DNA from: UBA5078 sp051252515
GTDB taxonomy: Bacteria; Pseudomonadota; Gammaproteobacteria; Pseudomonadales; Pseudohongiellaceae
Assembly: GCA_051252515.1 (NCBI GenBank)
Contig: JBPOFS010000004.1
Span: 248,001-312,000, forward strand
Length of the DNA stretch: 64,000 nucleotides
Reading direction: 5' to 3'
Numbering within the stretch: position 1 is the stretch's first letter; each line of letters begins with the position of its first letter. Shown one piece after another: positions 1 to 8,663 of the stretch. The notes beneath the pieces were generated by a model. That model ran no database searches. It saw only the letters and a program-made list of their open reading frames with translations, and was not told the origin of the DNA. A program made the translations under genes and the position numbers.

Positions 1-318
1 CTGGGACACTGGGAGGGCGACACACTAGTGATAGATGTCACGGAACAGATGCCAGATAGTTGGCTCGATCGTTCAGGAAACCATCATAGTGAACAATTGA
101 AAGTCACGGAGCGCTACACTTATTTAAGCCATGATGTCATCGAATATGAAGTCACATTAGATGACCCTAATGTGTATACACGCCCTTGGAAGATGACCTT
201 GCCACTTTATCGAAGGCTAGACCAGCAGGCTCAACTTCTAGAGTTTAAGTGCGTGGAATTTTCTGAAGAATTACTCTACGGACATGTAGTGAAAGGCGCT
301 CAAGCGCAAGAGGAATAA
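1..318 (+). CDS. C-terminal part of a secreted-type protein of unknown function (5' end outside window)
   Basis: The frame is open from base 1 (LGHWEGDTLVIDV...), so the gene starts before the window and only about 105 residues are visible. The motif GHWEGDTLV followed by WLDRSGNHHS and a VTERYTY segment matches a family of uncharacterised secreted proteins common in environmental proteobacteria and acidobacteria. The next gene is a paralogue: its C-terminus carries an equivalent FEGDSLYIETRNF block and an equivalent ending (GARAEE against GAQAQEE here). The GTG at 28 is an internal valine, not a start. No function is known to me, and no catalytic motif is evident. Confidence 0.8.
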   Translation: MGHWEGDTLVIDVTEQMPDSWLDRSGNHHSEQLKVTERYTYLSHDVIEYEVTLDDPNVYTRPWKMTLPLYRRLDQQAQLLEFKCVEFSEELLYGHVVKGAQAQEE

Positions 319-352
319 AAGGGTTTGCGGATATACTGACGAGGAAATAGTG

Positions 353-1366
353 ATGAACATTCAACATCCGGCTAGGACAACACTCCACTTAGTGGTGTTT
401 GCAGCCATGCTAGCCTTAGCACCGAATCTCTTAGCACAGAACGCTTCCCACTATAGCGTCGAGCGCACTATCGATGGGCAACCGGATCTTCAAGGTGTAT
501 GGGCTAACAACAGCACCACCCCCCTGCAACGGCCCGAATTTTTCCAGGATCGCGCCACTCTCACCGAAGATGAGTACCAAAGACTTCTTGCTCGCGCCTC
601 TGAAATCGAATCTGGTGGTGGCGACGCTTTGTTTGGCGATGGATTTCTTAATGCCGTCATAACCGGAGAAGTACAGTCCTATGACCCTTCCACTGGAAAT
701 TACGACCAAAGTTGGATGGCCAGTCGTAATATAGAGCGTCGAACGTCCTTGATAGTGGATCCACCTAATGGACGCTTACCCGAAATGCGTCCCGAGGCTC
801 GTGCGCGTATGGCACAGCAAGCTCAGGCCCGCCGTGATGGACCCTCGGACTCTTACACTTCCCGTCCGCTACAAGAGCGTTGCATCACTTATGGAATGCC
901 CTATATGCTCGCCGGTTATAACAGTTATTATCAGGTCGTTCAAAGCGCCACCCATGTGGCCATTATCCAAGAAATGATTCATGATGTGCGGCTTATCCCA
1001 TTAGACAATAGCCCCCATGCTGATGAAAATATCCGCTTATGGCACGGTGACTCTCGCGGATATTTTGAAGGCGATTCACTCTATATTGAAACACGCAACT
1101 TTTCAGATGCTAGCGAGTTTATGGGGGCACACGGCAATCGTATTTTTAAAGAAAAGTTCACACGGACCTCTGATGATATTTTGCGCTATGAGTTCATGAT
1201 GGAAGACGATGAGACTTGGGTAAGCCCATGGACCGCCGTCATCCACTACACTCATAGCGAGGACCCTATTTATGAATATGCGTGTCACGAGGGCAATTAC
1301 GCTTTAGAAGGTATTTTATCTGGGGCACGCGCCGAAGAACGCATGGCCGCTGAACAATCACAGTAG
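353..1366 (+). CDS. Secreted protein of unknown function, paralogue of the upstream gene
   Basis: The ATG at 353 sits 7 nt after GAGGA (341-345), which favours it over the GTG at 350. The N-terminus is a clear signal peptide (hydrophobic stretch ending in LLAQN), so the product is exported. The mature part begins with a GQPDLQGVWANN motif, typical of this uncharacterised family, and has a central ERCITYGMPYMLAGYN segment and a C-terminal GYFEGDSLYIETRNFSD block. That block aligns by eye with the start of the truncated gene 35 bp upstream, so the two are tandem paralogues and probably one operon. Function is unknown; such proteins often lie near oxidoreductases and DUF1080 proteins, as here. 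Confidence 0.85.
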   Translation: MNIQHPARTTLHLVVFAAMLALAPNLLAQNASHYSVERTIDGQPDLQGVWANNSTTPLQRPEFFQDRATLTEDEYQRLLARASEIESGGGDALFGDGFLNAVITGEVQSYDPSTGNYDQSWMASRNIERRTSLIVDPPNGRLPEMRPEARARMAQQAQARRDGPSDSYTSRPLQERCITYGMPYMLAGYNSYYQVVQSATHVAIIQEMIHDVRLIPLDNSPHADENIRLWHGDSRGYFEGDSLYIETRNFSDASEFMGAHGNRIFKEKFTRTSDDILRYEFMMEDDETWVSPWTAVIHYTHSEDPIYEYACHEGNYALEGILSGARAEERMAAEQSQ

Positions 1367-1522
1367 GACACAATTCGTACCTTGATGGTGTTGCTAGAGT
1401 GATGACGAATAAGTATGGTTCCCCCAGTATCGCGAATACCGTAGAAGCCCAGCTGCTGTCATTTCTATCCACCAACGCCCGCTAGAGCGCGAGCGCAACA
1501 AACCTGTAAATAGAGACATAAT

Positions 1523-2122
1523 GTGAATTGGATAGAGATTTCATCAGCCGCCATGACGCTTTTTTTAGTGATGGATCCATTAGGCAACGTCCCAATTTTT
1601 AACGCTGTCTTATCAAAACTTGATAAGAACCGGCGCTCACGAGTCGTGGCGCGCGAACTCCTCATTGCGCTGTTTATCCTGCTAGGGTTTCTTTTGGCCG
1701 GAAACACGATTCTCGCGTTCCTTGGACTTTCGCAATCTTCTCTGAACATCGCCGGAGGCGTATTGCTGTTTATCATTTCCCTAAGAATGATTTTCCCAAG
1801 CCATCACTCGGGTGACGAAGAAAAGATCGACGAAGAACCCTTTATCGTGCCTCTAGCCGTGCCTTTAACGGCAGGGCCCTCAACCATTGCGGTCCTATTA
1901 CTCTTAAGCTCAAACCAACCCGAACGGTTACTGGATTGGGGGATCGCGCTCATTCTCGCCTGGCTCGGGGCCACGGTGATTCTTTTGAGCTCCCCACAAC
2001 TACTCAGTTTGATTGGCAATCGTGGCTCTCGGGCGCTAGAGCGCCTTATGGGGATGATTCTTGTACTGCTAGCGACGCAAATGTTGTTGAACGGTATTCG
2101 TGACTTTGTAGAAAGCCTCTAG
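1523..2122 (+). CDS. MarC/YhgN family integral membrane protein
   Basis: This 199-residue, very hydrophobic protein has about six predicted membrane helices. The N-terminal helix contains LVMDPLGNVPIF, the signature of MarC (UPF0056) proteins; the second half has VPLAVPLTAGPSTIA, also characteristic. Length fits the family (about 190-220). The start is GTG 1523 with only a weak upstream AGAG; no in-frame ATG fits the family N-terminus. MarC proteins lie in the inner membrane and their transport role is unproven; the old link to antibiotic resistance is not supported. The next gene begins 16 bp downstream, so the two may be cotranscribed. Confidence 0.9.
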   Translation: MNWIEISSAAMTLFLVMDPLGNVPIFNAVLSKLDKNRRSRVVARELLIALFILLGFLLAGNTILAFLGLSQSSLNIAGGVLLFIISLRMIFPSHHSGDEEKIDEEPFIVPLAVPLTAGPSTIAVLLLLSSNQPERLLDWGIALILAWLGATVILLSSPQLLSLIGNRGSRALERLMGMILVLLATQMLLNGIRDFVESL

Positions 2123-2138
2123 GCAGGTGGGTGTTTTA

Positions 2139-2699
2139 ATGAGTTCCGCCGCAATTTCGATGGATCACATCACGATCACTGCACTTAAGCAGTCGCACCT
2201 GCCAGCGCTACTCGCCCATTTACAGCGCCACTTTGCAGAGTCAGGCGACAATGGCTTTCATTTCATGCCCTTCGCACCCGATGACCCCATCGGTCCCAAT
2301 GGGGTCGGCATCGACAAAATCTCCCTCCCTATCGGCATGCCACAATGGCAACGTTGGTTTATAGCCATTGATTCACAAACCGGAAACGTCTGCGGTCATG
2401 TAGACCTAAAAGCTGATGGTTTGCGCACCGCAGCGCATCGCTGTGCACTTGGCATAGGGATGGAGTCTGCTTATCGAGGCATTGGCTTAGGAAAGGCCCT
2501 GATGACTACTGCCATCGACTTTGTGCGCAATGAAGACTCAATTGAATGGCTAGACTTAATGGTGTTTGCTCATAACAAAAATGCTCAGGCCCTATACAAG
2601 TCCTGCGGCTTTACCGAGATTGGCACCGTGATCGACCGCTTCCGAATTGGTGAGCTTAAAATAGACGATGTGATGATGACGCTTAGAGTGACGCAATAA
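2139..2699 (+). CDS. GNAT family N-acetyltransferase
   Basis: A single GNAT domain fills the protein. The acetyl-CoA-binding motif A is visible as YRGIGLGKALMTTAIDF (R/Q-x-x-G-x-G/A type), preceded by beta-strand 4 (HRCALGIGM) and followed by AHNKNAQALYKSCGF, the usual strand-5/helix-4 region. The ATG at 2139 is preferred because AGGTGG lies about 9 nt upstream; a GTG at 2127 would add four residues. It follows the MarC gene closely. Substrate cannot be told from sequence; small-molecule and protein N-terminal acetylation are both possible. Confidence 0.85.
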   Translation: MSSAAISMDHITITALKQSHLPALLAHLQRHFAESGDNGFHFMPFAPDDPIGPNGVGIDKISLPIGMPQWQRWFIAIDSQTGNVCGHVDLKADGLRTAAHRCALGIGMESAYRGIGLGKALMTTAIDFVRNEDSIEWLDLMVFAHNKNAQALYKSCGFTEIGTVIDRFRIGELKIDDVMMTLRVTQ

Positions 2700-2798
2700 T
2701 CCCGTCATTATCCTGAAATTCTAGAGGTCGATCACAGTTTTAGAAACGTTGCTGGGCAAAACTCTATAGCTCTCTTTTGACGCGACCAGAGCACGGCT

Positions 2799-3116
2799 AT
2801 GCGCAGCTTAATGTTAGTCCTACTTTTATTCTTTGCCTTCATTAAAGGCTTATCGTCTTTAAGCACGCAACCGCCCCTAACTCAGGAAAGCGCGATTGCA
2901 CCTAGTGTATCTTTGTCCGAGACAATAACTCAAAACCCTGTTGTCAGAAGCATTATTCCAGAGCCGGTGAGTTCGCAGTTTGTTTGTGATGGGAGAGAGC
3001 ATTGCTCGCAAATGACATCAAAAGCCGAGGCACAATTTTTTGTTCGCAACTGTCCTAACGTGAAAATGGATGGAGACAATGATGGTGACGCCTGTGAAAA
3101 CGACACTCGGTTCTAG
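2799..3116 (+). CDS. Small secreted protein with C-terminal excalibur calcium-binding motif
   Basis: The 105-residue protein starts with a hydrophobic segment (residues 3-20) acting as signal peptide or anchor, then a Ser/Thr/Pro-rich linker, then a C-terminal domain from about residue 60. That domain reads FVCDGREHC...FVRNCP...DGDNDGDACE. The D-x-D-x-D-G-x-x-C-E ending and spaced cysteines are the excalibur (extracellular calcium-binding) signature. It is expected to act outside the cytoplasm, perhaps anchored to the inner membrane. A terminator hairpin overlaps the end of the gene, so it is probably a single-gene transcript. Cellular role unknown. Confidence 0.8.
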   Translation: MRSLMLVLLLFFAFIKGLSSLSTQPPLTQESAIAPSVSLSETITQNPVVRSIIPEPVSSQFVCDGREHCSQMTSKAEAQFFVRNCPNVKMDGDNDGDACENDTRF

Positions 3117-3140
3117 GCAACGAGTGTCGATACGTTTTTT
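3101..3140 (+). terminator. Rho-independent terminator of the excalibur gene
   Basis: A perfect 9-bp stem (CGACACTCG 3101-3109 with CGAGTGTCG 3121-3129, 11-nt loop) is followed by six T at 3135-3140. The left arm lies inside the last codons of the excalibur gene. The next gene converges from the other strand. Confidence 0.8.
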
Positions 3141-3360
3141 ATCCTTCCGCGACTAGAGATACGTTAAGCGTTTCTCCTTGAAACACAATGACATCGCCAC
3201 CCACGATTTTCCGGCGTTTACGAGTCTCTACTTCTCCATTGACCTGCACAGCCCCTTCACCAATCATCAACTTTGCAGAACCACCGTTCTCGGCAAGCCC
3301 TTCAAACTTCAAAATTTTATAAAGCTCAACGGGTTCTTTGTTTATCTCTACTTCACGCAT
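3139..3360 (-). CDS. S4-domain RNA-binding protein, YbcJ-like
   Basis: This 73-residue protein is almost entirely an S4 RNA-binding domain: LYKILKFEGLAENGGSAKLM..., then GAVQVNGEVETRKRRKI and a terminal GDVIVF strand. Length and order match the E. coli YbcJ family of free-standing S4 proteins. Such proteins are thought to bind structured RNA, possibly in ribosome-related work; the precise role is not established. It converges on the excalibur gene and shares its terminator region. Confidence 0.9.
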   Translation of the reverse strand: MREVEINKEPVELYKILKFEGLAENGGSAKLMIGEGAVQVNGEVETRKRRKIVGGDVIVFQGETLNVSLVAEG

Positions 3361-3405
3361 ACATCGTATCCTTTAGGATCCATTTCATTAATTCACGTCT
3401 TACAT

Positions 3406-4194
3406 TTATGTGAGCGGACTGTCATTGCTTAGATTACCTACCAAGGAAAACATAACGCCCTGAGGATCGACACCATTAATAATATAATCGCCGCCAGGCA
3501 CTTCCGATGGCCCATTCACTACTTTGCCACCTAACGCCTCGATTTTATCAACAGCACTATTGATATCAGTCACGCGGAAATAGAATGACCAAAGCGGAGG
3601 CGATTGATCGTGAGATTGCATAATGCCCCCAAAACCCTGACCGTCACGCTCGATAAATCTGTAAACTCCCATTGGCCCCATGTCCATCTCAAGGCCCATC
3701 GTCCAGTCAAACTGCGCGCTGTAAAACTCCATGGCGTTATCCATGTTTTTCGCGGCAAGCTCATTCCATCCGCAATGCCCCACTTTGTTAACGGCGAAGG
3801 CATCACTAATATCGTCTGTGGCCCCACGCATCACATAGAATGGGATGCCATCTGGGTCTAGCAACATTGCGAATCGTCCCACTTCGGGTATTTCAGTCGG
3901 GGGCATTAGCAATTTTCCGCCTGCGCTCAAGATTCTCTCAATGCTCGCGTCCACATCATCGACAGCAATATAGCCTACCCATATTGGCTTACCACCGGCC
4001 TCTACCGCCTCTGCTGGCAGCTCCATGATCCCACCGATGGGATAATCCCCCGCAAATGCTAAGCGGTAATCCATATCGGGCATCTCAGCATCCACGATCT
4101 CCCAACCCAAAATAGCCCGGTAGAATGCTTGTGCCCCTTTGACGTCTGAGGTCATTAACTCATACCAAATAAAATCCCCGTGCCTATTACGCAT
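3406..4194 (-). CDS. Two-domain VOC (glyoxalase/bleomycin-resistance) family protein
   Basis: Two tandem vicinal-oxygen-chelate repeats are visible. The first begins FIWYELMTSDVKGAQAFYRA and ends FAMLLDPDGIPFYVM; the second begins CGWNELAAKNMDNAMEFYSA and ends YIINGVDPQGVMFSLVG. The start is ATG 4194, because AGGAGG lies 9 nt upstream on the minus strand; an ATG at 4218 lacks such a site. The metal-binding positions are not all canonical His/Glu, so this may be a binding protein rather than glyoxalase I. Substrate unknown; proteins of this type are often annotated as hydroxylases or lyases without proof. Confidence 0.88.
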   Translation of the reverse strand: MRNRHGDFIWYELMTSDVKGAQAFYRAILGWEIVDAEMPDMDYRLAFAGDYPIGGIMELPAEAVEAGGKPIWVGYIAVDDVDASIERILSAGGKLLMPPTEIPEVGRFAMLLDPDGIPFYVMRGATDDISDAFAVNKVGHCGWNELAAKNMDNAMEFYSAQFDWTMGLEMDMGPMGVYRFIERDGQGFGGIMQSHDQSPPLWSFYFRVTDINSAVDKIEALGGKVVNGPSEVPGGDYIINGVDPQGVMFSLVGNLSNDSPLT

Positions 4195-4397
4195 TCTAAA
4201 GTGCCTCCTGGTTTGCACTAAGCTACTTGTCTGGCGCCACTATAACGCGTCTGCCAAATATCCGACAACGCTGCTTTTGCGGGCACGTGAAGTTTTACAG
4301 TTTGTAATGTTTCCACCCTTTGCTGGAGCAAACTCCTATCGCAAGGTATATTAGCTGCCAAGCAGCATCTCTAATAATAATAGGAATTGATCACAAA

Positions 4398-6404
4398 ATG
4401 CGTCAACAGATTCTCTCTACACTCTTGTTGGCGGCCTGTTTTGCGCTGTTCAGCTCAGTCTCCCTCGCACAAACCCCGTTTTCCACTGAAATAGAACCAC
4501 ATTGGCTAGAAGACGTCTTGCCCGATGCAGAGACTTTCTCAGAGAAAGAGCTAGGAGAAGCCCCGGTCTATCGCGGCTATCGCAGCAATCCCGACACAGG
4601 TGAACAAGAGCAAGTAGGCTTTGTGTTCATGAATCGTGATTACCCTCCAATGCCCGTAGGCTATGCCGCTCCTATCGATGTCCTTGTGGGCATGAGTATG
4701 GAGGGCATCGTTACAGACATAAAAGTCCTCGACTACTACGAATCCTATTTGTACTCTCGAGGCGACTTTATTGATAACAACGCCTTCCTATCGCAGTTTC
4801 GCGAAAAGCCTATTACTGATGGATTTCGCATTCGCCGCGACATCGATGGATTGAGTGCAGCCTCTGCCACTAGCTTGGCTATCTCTCGCAGCGTTGGCGA
4901 AACAGCACGTCGTGTCGCGCGTGTTTATCTTGGCTTTGGCGAAGGCACTGAAGCAGAGCAGAACTCCAACGAAGCCGCCATTCAACAACTAGAACAATAC
5001 TCATGGAATAGCCTGATTGACCAAGGGATCGTTGTGCAATTGGAATCGATCAATGCCGAAGGTTTGCCCTTGACCTTATCTTTTACTTACTTGGGGCGAC
5101 CCGCCTTAGGAGAGTATTTAATTGGTCGCGATGCCTACAACACAACCGCTTCCGATGCCTCTTTTCGTGCAGAGGGTGAGTTGATGTTAATAGCGCCTAG
5201 CGGCCTTGGTGCTGGCGCAAGCTTTCGTCAATTCCCCATGTCAGTTAAACAAGGTGATCTTACTCGCTATGTGGCCGGCAATCGCTATAGCAGTGCAGGA
5301 GATGGAACGACAGGCGCGATAGCTGGCAACGCCGCTTATGGCGTCGCACTGACTATGCACCCAGATTTCGATATCACCCAGCCATTCACTCTGATTTACC
5401 ATCCGCCAGGTTCAGACCAAGATGTGTCTGTTGATTACACTTTAGGCGGCGTTGGCCTAACGCTCGCACGCAATGAATTTGTGTTATCTGAAGAGGAGCT
5501 ACTCGCTGCTCGTTTAGAAAATGCATCACTCCTAACTCGCTTGCGTCTCGATCCACCTTGGGGCGCCGTCCCCATGATTGACGTTGTGCTTCTATTCGCC
5601 CTGCTCGCACTCGTCATGACGGCATTCTTAACGAAGAAAGAATCATTGCGCTGGGCTGCATTAACAGCAACCCTCTTTTATTTAGGGTTCTATAAAAACG
5701 GTTTCCTGTCAGTCTCACACATTACCAGTGTGATTAAGCTAGGACCTGAAGCACTCACCAGTAATTTGACCACGCTGATCGTTGCGACGTTTACCATTAT
5801 CACAACCTTAATATGGGGCCGAGTCTTCTGTTCCTCTCTCTGTCCTTTCGGTGCAGTACAGGATTTCATCGCACGCTTCTCTCCAAAGAAATGGCGCATC
5901 AAAGTCCCGCAGAAAGTTCACGATAATGCTTTGTATATTAAGTACGGAATTTTGGCGCTTATTCTGCTCACCGCAATGGTCAACGCCAACCTGAGCATCT
6001 TCCAATACTTCGAGCCTTTCGGCACATTATTCTTCTTCAGCCCATCTATTTTGTTGTGGGTAATTCTCATCGCAATCTTAGCAGCCTGCTTCGTGATCGA
6101 ACGTTTCTATTGTCGCTATGTGTGCCCACTTGGGGCAGCACTTGGCATTGTGTCGATGGTAAGCCCCCTAAGAATCAAACGCGTCCCACAGTGCACGATG
6201 TGCAAGGTGTGCGAACAAGCCTGTCCTACTGGTGCAATTCGTTCAGAGAAAATCGATTTCAAAGAATGCGTGCGCTGTGATGTTTGTGAAGGAAAGTTGA
6301 TCGAACTTGCAGGAACATGCAGACACTCGATGGATGAAATCGGTCGCCGTAAAGAGAAACAAGTCGTAAAAGTGATAGATTTGGGGGCTGCCACACCCGC
6401 CTGA
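4398..6404 (+). CDS. NosR/NirI-like membrane flavoprotein with FMN-binding domain and iron-sulfur clusters
   Basis: The order is that of NosR: signal peptide (residues 1-24), periplasmic FMN-binding domain (about 55-190), a long beta-rich periplasmic region, several membrane helices from about residue 390, two membrane CxxxCP motifs (FCSSLCPFGA near 474 and CRYVCPLGAA near 572), then a cytosolic ferredoxin region with CTMCKVCEQACP (near 599) and CVRCDVCEG (near 624). NosR passes electrons to nitrous oxide reductase, but no nosZ, nosD or nosL is present here, so another periplasmic acceptor is possible. The flavin-attachment stretch reads LSAASATS where S-G-A-[ST]-x-T is usual. ATG 4398 is chosen because it begins the signal peptide; an upstream frame extension to 4320 is unlikely. 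Confidence 0.88.
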   Translation: MRQQILSTLLLAACFALFSSVSLAQTPFSTEIEPHWLEDVLPDAETFSEKELGEAPVYRGYRSNPDTGEQEQVGFVFMNRDYPPMPVGYAAPIDVLVGMSMEGIVTDIKVLDYYESYLYSRGDFIDNNAFLSQFREKPITDGFRIRRDIDGLSAASATSLAISRSVGETARRVARVYLGFGEGTEAEQNSNEAAIQQLEQYSWNSLIDQGIVVQLESINAEGLPLTLSFTYLGRPALGEYLIGRDAYNTTASDASFRAEGELMLIAPSGLGAGASFRQFPMSVKQGDLTRYVAGNRYSSAGDGTTGAIAGNAAYGVALTMHPDFDITQPFTLIYHPPGSDQDVSVDYTLGGVGLTLARNEFVLSEEELLAARLENASLLTRLRLDPPWGAVPMIDVVLLFALLALVMTAFLTKKESLRWAALTATLFYLGFYKNGFLSVSHITSVIKLGPEALTSNLTTLIVATFTIITTLIWGRVFCSSLCPFGAVQDFIARFSPKKWRIKVPQKVHDNALYIKYGILALILLTAMVNANLSIFQYFEPFGTLFFFSPSILLWVILIAILAACFVIERFYCRYVCPLGAALGIVSMVSPLRIKRVPQCTMCKVCEQACPTGAIRSEKIDFKECVRCDVCEGKLIELAGTCRHSMDEIGRRKEKQVVKVIDLGAATPA

Positions 6405-6456
6405 GTACCGTAGTAGCTCCATTCCCCAACTACTGATAAGTTGCAAGGAGCCCAAT

Positions 6457-7818
6457 GTGAAACCATTACTCATTATCCATGGCTGGAGTGACGAGGCGAG
6501 CTCCTTTGTCGGTCTTGCTAAGGCAATTGAAGGCGCAAGTTCTCGCGAGGTTTCTTCGTTATTTTTAGGCAACTATGTGTCTTTAGATGACGATGTCCAA
6601 ATGATCGATTTGGTCAAAGCATTGGCGCGCGCTTGGGCCAAAGAAGGCTTACCCACCGACACCAAATCGATCGATGTCATCATTCATTCCACCGGTGGAC
6701 TCATCGTGCGGGATTGGATGTACAGCGAATATACCTGCAAAAATTTACGCCCCCCTATTAATAACCTCATCATGTTAGCCCCCGCCAATTTTGGCTCCCC
6801 CCTTGCCCACAAGGGGCGCGCAATCTACGGCCGCGTTATAAAAGGCTTTAATGCCAGCAAACGCTTTCAAACAGGCTCTCATATTCTTGCTGCTTTAGAG
6901 ATGGGCAGCACGTATAGCTGGGACCTAGCGCAACGAGACCGCTTTGAAGATAATCCTATGAACGCCACGGGCGTACGCACAACTGTGATCGTCGGCAATA
7001 CGGGGTATAGCGGCATTAGCTCGCTCGCCAACGAATTGGGATCCGATGGCACTGTCTATGCGGCCACCGCCAATTTAAATTGTGCGTCCATTGAGATTAG
7101 TTTTCCTGAAAAAGGAAGAAAACCAAAAGTCGGCACCATCCGCGAATCTAAAGGGGATACCGCCTATTTGGTGATGGATGGTTTTGATCACTCTTCCATT
7201 GCTTATAAAGACTCTAAGCATAAAGACAATATGGTTTTATTAGGTTTCGTCCTCAAGGCCTTAGCTATTAAGAATACGCAAGATTTTAGACACTGGATAA
7301 AAGAGTGCGACTCTCATACGACAGCCATTTTGGCTCAGTATGAAGGCGCACAAGATGCACACAAGCACGGTTACCAAAATACCGTATTTAGAGTTCGCGA
7401 TGATCACGGCATTGATGTACACGACTATGTCATCGAGTTCTATAACGATGCCAGTACAGGCAATAACGATAAACTTGCCGAACTCGTCAATAAAAAGGCC
7501 GTTGTAAAGGTCCATGCCTTTAAAGGCAATGCATCATTTCGCAGTTTCATGATTGATTGTTCGGCGCTGTACCGCATCCTGAAGACCCAGGAGAAAACGC
7601 TAAATATCAGTCTTTCCGCTATGCCAGACCTCAATGATTCACGTAACCTAGTAGGGTATCGAAGCTTTGGAAACGACGACATCAGTCAGGTGAGTTTGAG
7701 TGAGCAAGCCGCTCATAATTTTTTCCAACCCAATCGAACCTTGTTTGTAGATATAAGGCTAAGCCGCGAACAAAAAGAAGCACTATTCTGGATCAAAAAC
7801 CTTGATGCAGTAGATTAA
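6457..7818 (+). CDS. Alpha/beta-hydrolase with lipase-like nucleophile motif and unknown C-terminal domain
   Basis: The start GTG 6457 has a strong AAGGAG 6 nt upstream. The N-terminal half is an alpha/beta hydrolase: oxyanion motif LLIIHGWSD near residue 8, nucleophile elbow IIHSTGGLIVRDW (Ser near residue 77, H-S-x-G-G form), and LIMLAPANFGSPLA, typical of triacylglycerol-lipase or PGAP1-like folds. From about residue 270 a distinct domain of roughly 180 residues follows, beta-rich and without a motif I recognise. There is no signal peptide, so it is probably cytosolic. It lies 52 bp after the NosR-like gene. Substrate unknown. Confidence 0.8.
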   Translation: MKPLLIIHGWSDEASSFVGLAKAIEGASSREVSSLFLGNYVSLDDDVQMIDLVKALARAWAKEGLPTDTKSIDVIIHSTGGLIVRDWMYSEYTCKNLRPPINNLIMLAPANFGSPLAHKGRAIYGRVIKGFNASKRFQTGSHILAALEMGSTYSWDLAQRDRFEDNPMNATGVRTTVIVGNTGYSGISSLANELGSDGTVYAATANLNCASIEISFPEKGRKPKVGTIRESKGDTAYLVMDGFDHSSIAYKDSKHKDNMVLLGFVLKALAIKNTQDFRHWIKECDSHTTAILAQYEGAQDAHKHGYQNTVFRVRDDHGIDVHDYVIEFYNDASTGNNDKLAELVNKKAVVKVHAFKGNASFRSFMIDCSALYRILKTQEKTLNISLSAMPDLNDSRNLVGYRSFGNDDISQVSLSEQAAHNFFQPNRTLFVDIRLSREQKEALFWIKNLDAVD

Positions 7819-7845
7819 ACTAACGCTAAACATTAGGAGCAAAGA

Positions 7846-8436
7846 ATGAAGTCTTACATTAACAAAATAGGCCTTTCGCTATTAGGAGCACTCCTATCAT
7901 TGAATGCCTATGCCGCTGAACCTGCGTGGAGCACTCTCATTGATGGCGCTTCAGGATTAGAAAATTTCACTATCGTGGGCGCTGCAAACTGGAGCGCAAG
8001 CAATGGCGCGCTACAAGCCACAGAAGGGCCTGGGACATCGTTTTTGGTCACGAAAAACTCTTATGCCAATTTTCAGTTACATATTGAGTTCTGGGTTAGC
8101 GACGATGCCAATAGCGGTATCTATATGCGCTGTCAGGACACCTCTGGGATTACCGATCGCAACTGCTATGAAGCCAACATTTACGATCAACGTGCAGATC
8201 TAAGCTTTGGCACTGGTGGAATTGTTCACGTCGGCCCCGTGTCTGAGCCCTTTCCCAAAGCGGGCGGCCAGTGGAACACCTATGACATTACTCTCAGTGG
8301 CAGTACTCTTGCGGTGACGTTAAATGGCGAAGAAACTGTTAGGGTGTCTGATGAACAGTTCGCAGAAGGCCCAATCGCACTACAGTGGGCCCGCGGAACA
8401 GTGCGCTTTCGCAATATGCGCATAATGCCTTTGTAA
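7846..8436 (+). CDS. Secreted DUF1080 (3-keto-disaccharide hydrolase-like) protein
   Basis: A signal peptide (residues 1-23, ending AYAAEP) is followed by one DUF1080 domain: W-S-x-L-I-D-G-A-S-G-L near residue 28, LHIEFWVSDDANSGIYMRC and the C-terminal GPIALQW...VRFRNMRI strands. The fold is a concanavalin-like jelly roll, and some members hydrolyse 3-keto-glycosides. TAGGAG sits just upstream of the ATG. It starts 27 bp after the hydrolase, so the two are probably cotranscribed. The 196-residue single-domain form is typical. Export to the periplasm is inferred; activity here is unproven. Confidence 0.87.
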   Translation: MKSYINKIGLSLLGALLSLNAYAAEPAWSTLIDGASGLENFTIVGAANWSASNGALQATEGPGTSFLVTKNSYANFQLHIEFWVSDDANSGIYMRCQDTSGITDRNCYEANIYDQRADLSFGTGGIVHVGPVSEPFPKAGGQWNTYDITLSGSTLAVTLNGEETVRVSDEQFAEGPIALQWARGTVRFRNMRIMPL

Positions 8437-8456
8437 ACAAACATTGGAGAGTTGAG

Positions 8457-8498
8457 GCGCAGACGATTGACGTATATCAAGTTAAGGTCAGTCTGCGC
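8457..8498. promoter_or_regulatory. Inverted repeat enclosing an FNR/ANR-like half-palindrome
   Basis: GCGCAGAC (8457-8464) and GTCTGCGC (8491-8498) form a perfect 8-bp inverted repeat with a 26-nt interior. Inside it, 8467-8480 reads TTGACGTATATCAA, which matches the FNR/ANR consensus TTGAT-N4-ATCAA at 9 of 10 positions. It lies between the DUF1080 gene and the TonB receptor, 165 bp before the receptor. No T-tract follows, so it is not a normal terminator. A 9/10 match is expected about twice by chance in 64 kb. Confidence 0.4.
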
Positions 8499-8663
8499 AC
8501 GCTTCATTGCCCCTGCACACCAGCAAACAAACAACTTTTTCACTACTATTCAATAGCTTAAACAAACCCTCCTCGCTCCAATGCGACAATATGCCACAGG
8601 CCAGCCGCTCTTCTATCTTGGTAAACTGTTACCTTAAGTTACTACTTAGGTAAGGAAACAGAT

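Noticed and set aside
4398..6404. A denitrification (nos) gene cluster
   Set aside because: Only the NosR-like gene is present; none of nosZ, nosD, nosF, nosY or nosL is in the window.
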